Shown here piece by piece: positions 62,397 to 64,000 of a stretch of DNA of 64,000 bases (position 1 is the first letter of the stretch; the number at the start of each line of letters is the position of its first letter). The DNA is from Fictibacillus phosphorivorans (GTDB taxonomy: Bacteria; Bacillota; Bacilli; Bacillales; Fictibacillaceae). The position numbers and the translations under genes are program-made. The notes below the pieces were generated by a model. It was not told the origin of the DNA. It saw only the letters and a list, made by a program, of their open reading frames with translations, and did no database searches. The DNA lies in assembly GCF_001629705.1 (NCBI RefSeq), contig NZ_CP015378.1, forward strand, positions 1,488,001-1,552,000, in the 5' to 3' direction.

Positions 62397-64000
62397 GTGG
62401 CAACTCACGAAAGTCACAAAAAGAGAAGTGGGTTAATGGATTGGCTCACTACCGTTGACCATAAAAAGATCGGGATTCTGTATCTTTTGGCTGGTGGCTT
62501 CTTCTTCTTAATCGGAGGACTTGAAGCAGTTTTAATGCGTATTCAACTTATGGAACCAGACAGCAAGATTTTCACTGGTGAACTTTATAATCAATTGTTA
62601 ACCATGCATGGAACAACGATGATCTTCTTGGCAGCCATGCCGATCATCTTTGGTTTTATGAATGCGATCGTTCCTTTACAGTTAGGTGCTCGTGACGTAG
62701 CGTTTCCTTATGTGAACGCAGTCGGATTCTGGTTATTCTTCTTCGGGGGAGTGCTTTTAAACTTAAGTTGGTTCTTAGGTGGAGCTCCAGAAGCTGGATG
62801 GACAGCTTATGCACCTTTATCAACGGTAGCAGAAGACACAGGTGTTGATTTCTATGTACTGGGTCTTCAGATTGCCGGAGCAGGTACTCTTGCAGGAGGG
62901 ATTAACTTCCTTGTAACGATAATCAACATGCGTGCACCTGGTATGACATTCATGCGTATGCCATTGTTCACATGGGCTTCATTTGTTACTTCAGGACTTA
63001 TTCTTTTCGCATTCCCTGCACTTACAGTAGGATTCTTCTTACTAATGTTCGAACGTGTATTTGATGCAAATTTCTTTAATCCAGATATGGGTGGTAACAT
63101 ATTAATCTGGGAACACATTTTCTGGATCTTTGGTCACCCGGAAGTATATATCTTAATTCTTCCAGCATTTGGTATTATCTCTGAAGTTATTTCTACATTC
63201 TCTAATAAGCGCTTGTTCGGTTATAGCGCAATGGTTTTTGCAACAGTACTTATCGGTTTCTTAGGATTCATGGTTTGGGTTCACCACATGTTCACTGTTG
63301 GTTTAGGACCTGTAGCTAACTCAATCTTCGCTGTAGCAACGATGGCGATCGCGATTCCGACAGGTGTTAAGATCTTTAACTGGATCTTTACGATGTGGGG
63401 CGGACAAATTCGTTTCTCGACAGCTATGCTATTTGCAGTAGGTTTCGTACCTACGTTCGTAATGGGTGGAGTAACCGGGGTTATGCTTTCTGTACCTGCT
63501 GCTGACTACCAATACCATGATAGTTACTTTGTAGTAGCTCACTTTCATTACGTAATCGTAGGTGGTTTAATTTTAGGATTATTCTCAGGTTTATACTACT
63601 GGTACCCTAGAATGTTTAACCGTGTATTAAATGAAACACTTGGAAAGTGGAACTTCTGGTTGTTCTTTATTGGATTCCATTTAACGTTCTTCCCTCAACA
63701 CTGGTTAGGACTAATGGGGATGCCTAGACGTGTTTATACATATATGTCTGGCCAAGAACTTGACGGAGCAAACTTTGTAAGTACGATAGGTGCAATTCTT
63801 ATGGGCGCAGGAACAATCGTACTTTTAATCAACATCATTATTTCAGCATCTTCTAAATATGCAACAACGAAAGATCCATGGGATGGTCGTACACTTGAAT
63901 GGTCTATGCCAGTACCAACTCCAGAATACAACTTTGCTCAAACTCCACTCGTTCGTGGTCTTGATGCACTGTATGTTGAAAAAACAGCTGGAAACGGCGA
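62397..64000 (+). CDS. ctaD: Cytochrome caa3 oxidase subunit I (cut by window end)
   Basis: The GTG at 62397 follows AAGGAGG; 534 codons are present before the window ends. It begins MATHESHKKRSGLMDWLTTV. The heme a His is in TMHGTTMIF; the CuB site has WIFGHPEVY (with the cross-linked His-Tyr) and VWVHHMFTVG; heme a3/a ligands are in HDSYFVVAHFHYV. It is the proton-pumping catalytic subunit. The C-terminus is outside the window; the gene is 31 bases after ctaC. Confidence 0.95.
   Translation, partial: MATHESHKKRSGLMDWLTTVDHKKIGILYLLAGGFFFLIGGLEAVLMRIQLMEPDSKIFTGELYNQLLTMHGTTMIFLAAMPIIFGFMNAIVPLQLGARDVAFPYVNAVGFWLFFFGGVLLNLSWFLGGAPEAGWTAYAPLSTVAEDTGVDFYVLGLQIAGAGTLAGGINFLVTIINMRAPGMTFMRMPLFTWASFVTSGLILFAFPALTVGFFLLMFERVFDANFFNPDMGGNILIWEHIFWIFGHPEVYILILPAFGIISEVISTFSNKRLFGYSAMVFATVLIGFLGFMVWVHHMFTVGLGPVANSIFAVATMAIAIPTGVKIFNWIFTMWGGQIRFSTAMLFAVGFVPTFVMGGVTGVMLSVPAADYQYHDSYFVVAHFHYVIVGGLILGLFSGLYYWYPRMFNRVLNETLGKWNFWLFFIGFHLTFFPQHWLGLMGMPRRVYTYMSGQELDGANFVSTIGAILMGAGTIVLLINIIISASSKYATTKDPWDGRTLEWSMPVPTPEYNFAQTPLVRGLDALYVEKTAGNG

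Overview
The window is a stretch of low-GC Firmicute chromosome from an aerobic, endospore-forming member of the Bacillaceae. The order of housekeeping genes follows Bacillus subtilis closely: ccpC-dapH-dapL-ykuS, ykuU, ktrC, rnjA-rpoY, def, pdhABCD, the SR1 small RNA gene, speA, yktB, suhB, ylaF, typA, ylaH, ylaI, ylaJ, ylaK, ylaL, ylaN, ftsW, pycA, ctaA, ctaB-ctaC-ctaD. Gene content and divergence suggest a relative such as Fictibacillus rather than B. subtilis itself, but the genus is inference.

Positions 1 to about 20,000 are accessory. They begin with a surface-polysaccharide locus: a truncated GT4 glycosyltransferase, a four-gene overlapping sugar-nucleotide operon (UDP-GlcNAc 2-epimerase plus three SDR enzymes), and a double-domain GT2 glycosyltransferase. 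Next come sat-cysC, which make APS and PAPS. Then there is a run of probable spore-surface genes: several unknown proteins, a protein with eight 18-bp SSKHES-type repeats, a protein built of three internal repeats, a Cys-rich coat-like protein and a CotD homologue. Sequences resembling mother-cell sigma-K or sigma-E promoters precede several of these units, including the glycosyltransferase and sat-cysC. Between them lie an MBL-fold hydrolase, a YetF protein, the yjcFGH cluster, a PgpA-like phosphatase, a tRNA-Val(GAC) and an AtoE-type transporter.

Positions 20,000 to 33,400 hold metal and sulfur-anion transport genes (a MneS-type Mn exporter, a TSUP permease), the citrate-responsive regulator CcpC, the acetylase branch of lysine/DAP synthesis (dapH, dapL), ykuS behind a 21-bp tandem repeat, a CorC-like protein, ChaB, a 2-Cys peroxiredoxin, KtrC, RNase J1 with RpoY, an EamA transporter and peptide deformylase.

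Positions 33,400 to 64,000 are central metabolism and cell envelope: the complete pyruvate dehydrogenase operon, an OpuD-like betaine transporter, the SR1/SR1P dual-function RNA with two CcpN-like boxes and a cre site, arginine decarboxylase, nitronate monooxygenase, the yla cluster, FtsW, pyruvate carboxylase and the heme A / caa3 oxidase genes, with ctaD cut by the window end. Pyruvate dehydrogenase, pyruvate carboxylase, CcpC and CcpN/CcpA-controlled SR1 make this a region concerned with the pyruvate/TCA node.

No prophage, insertion sequence, CRISPR array or rRNA was seen. The most notable items are the possible sporulation-controlled polysaccharide plus PAPS locus, the SR1 regulatory region, two copies of a structured intergenic repeat, a phased 21-bp repeat, and several unrecognised spore-type proteins.
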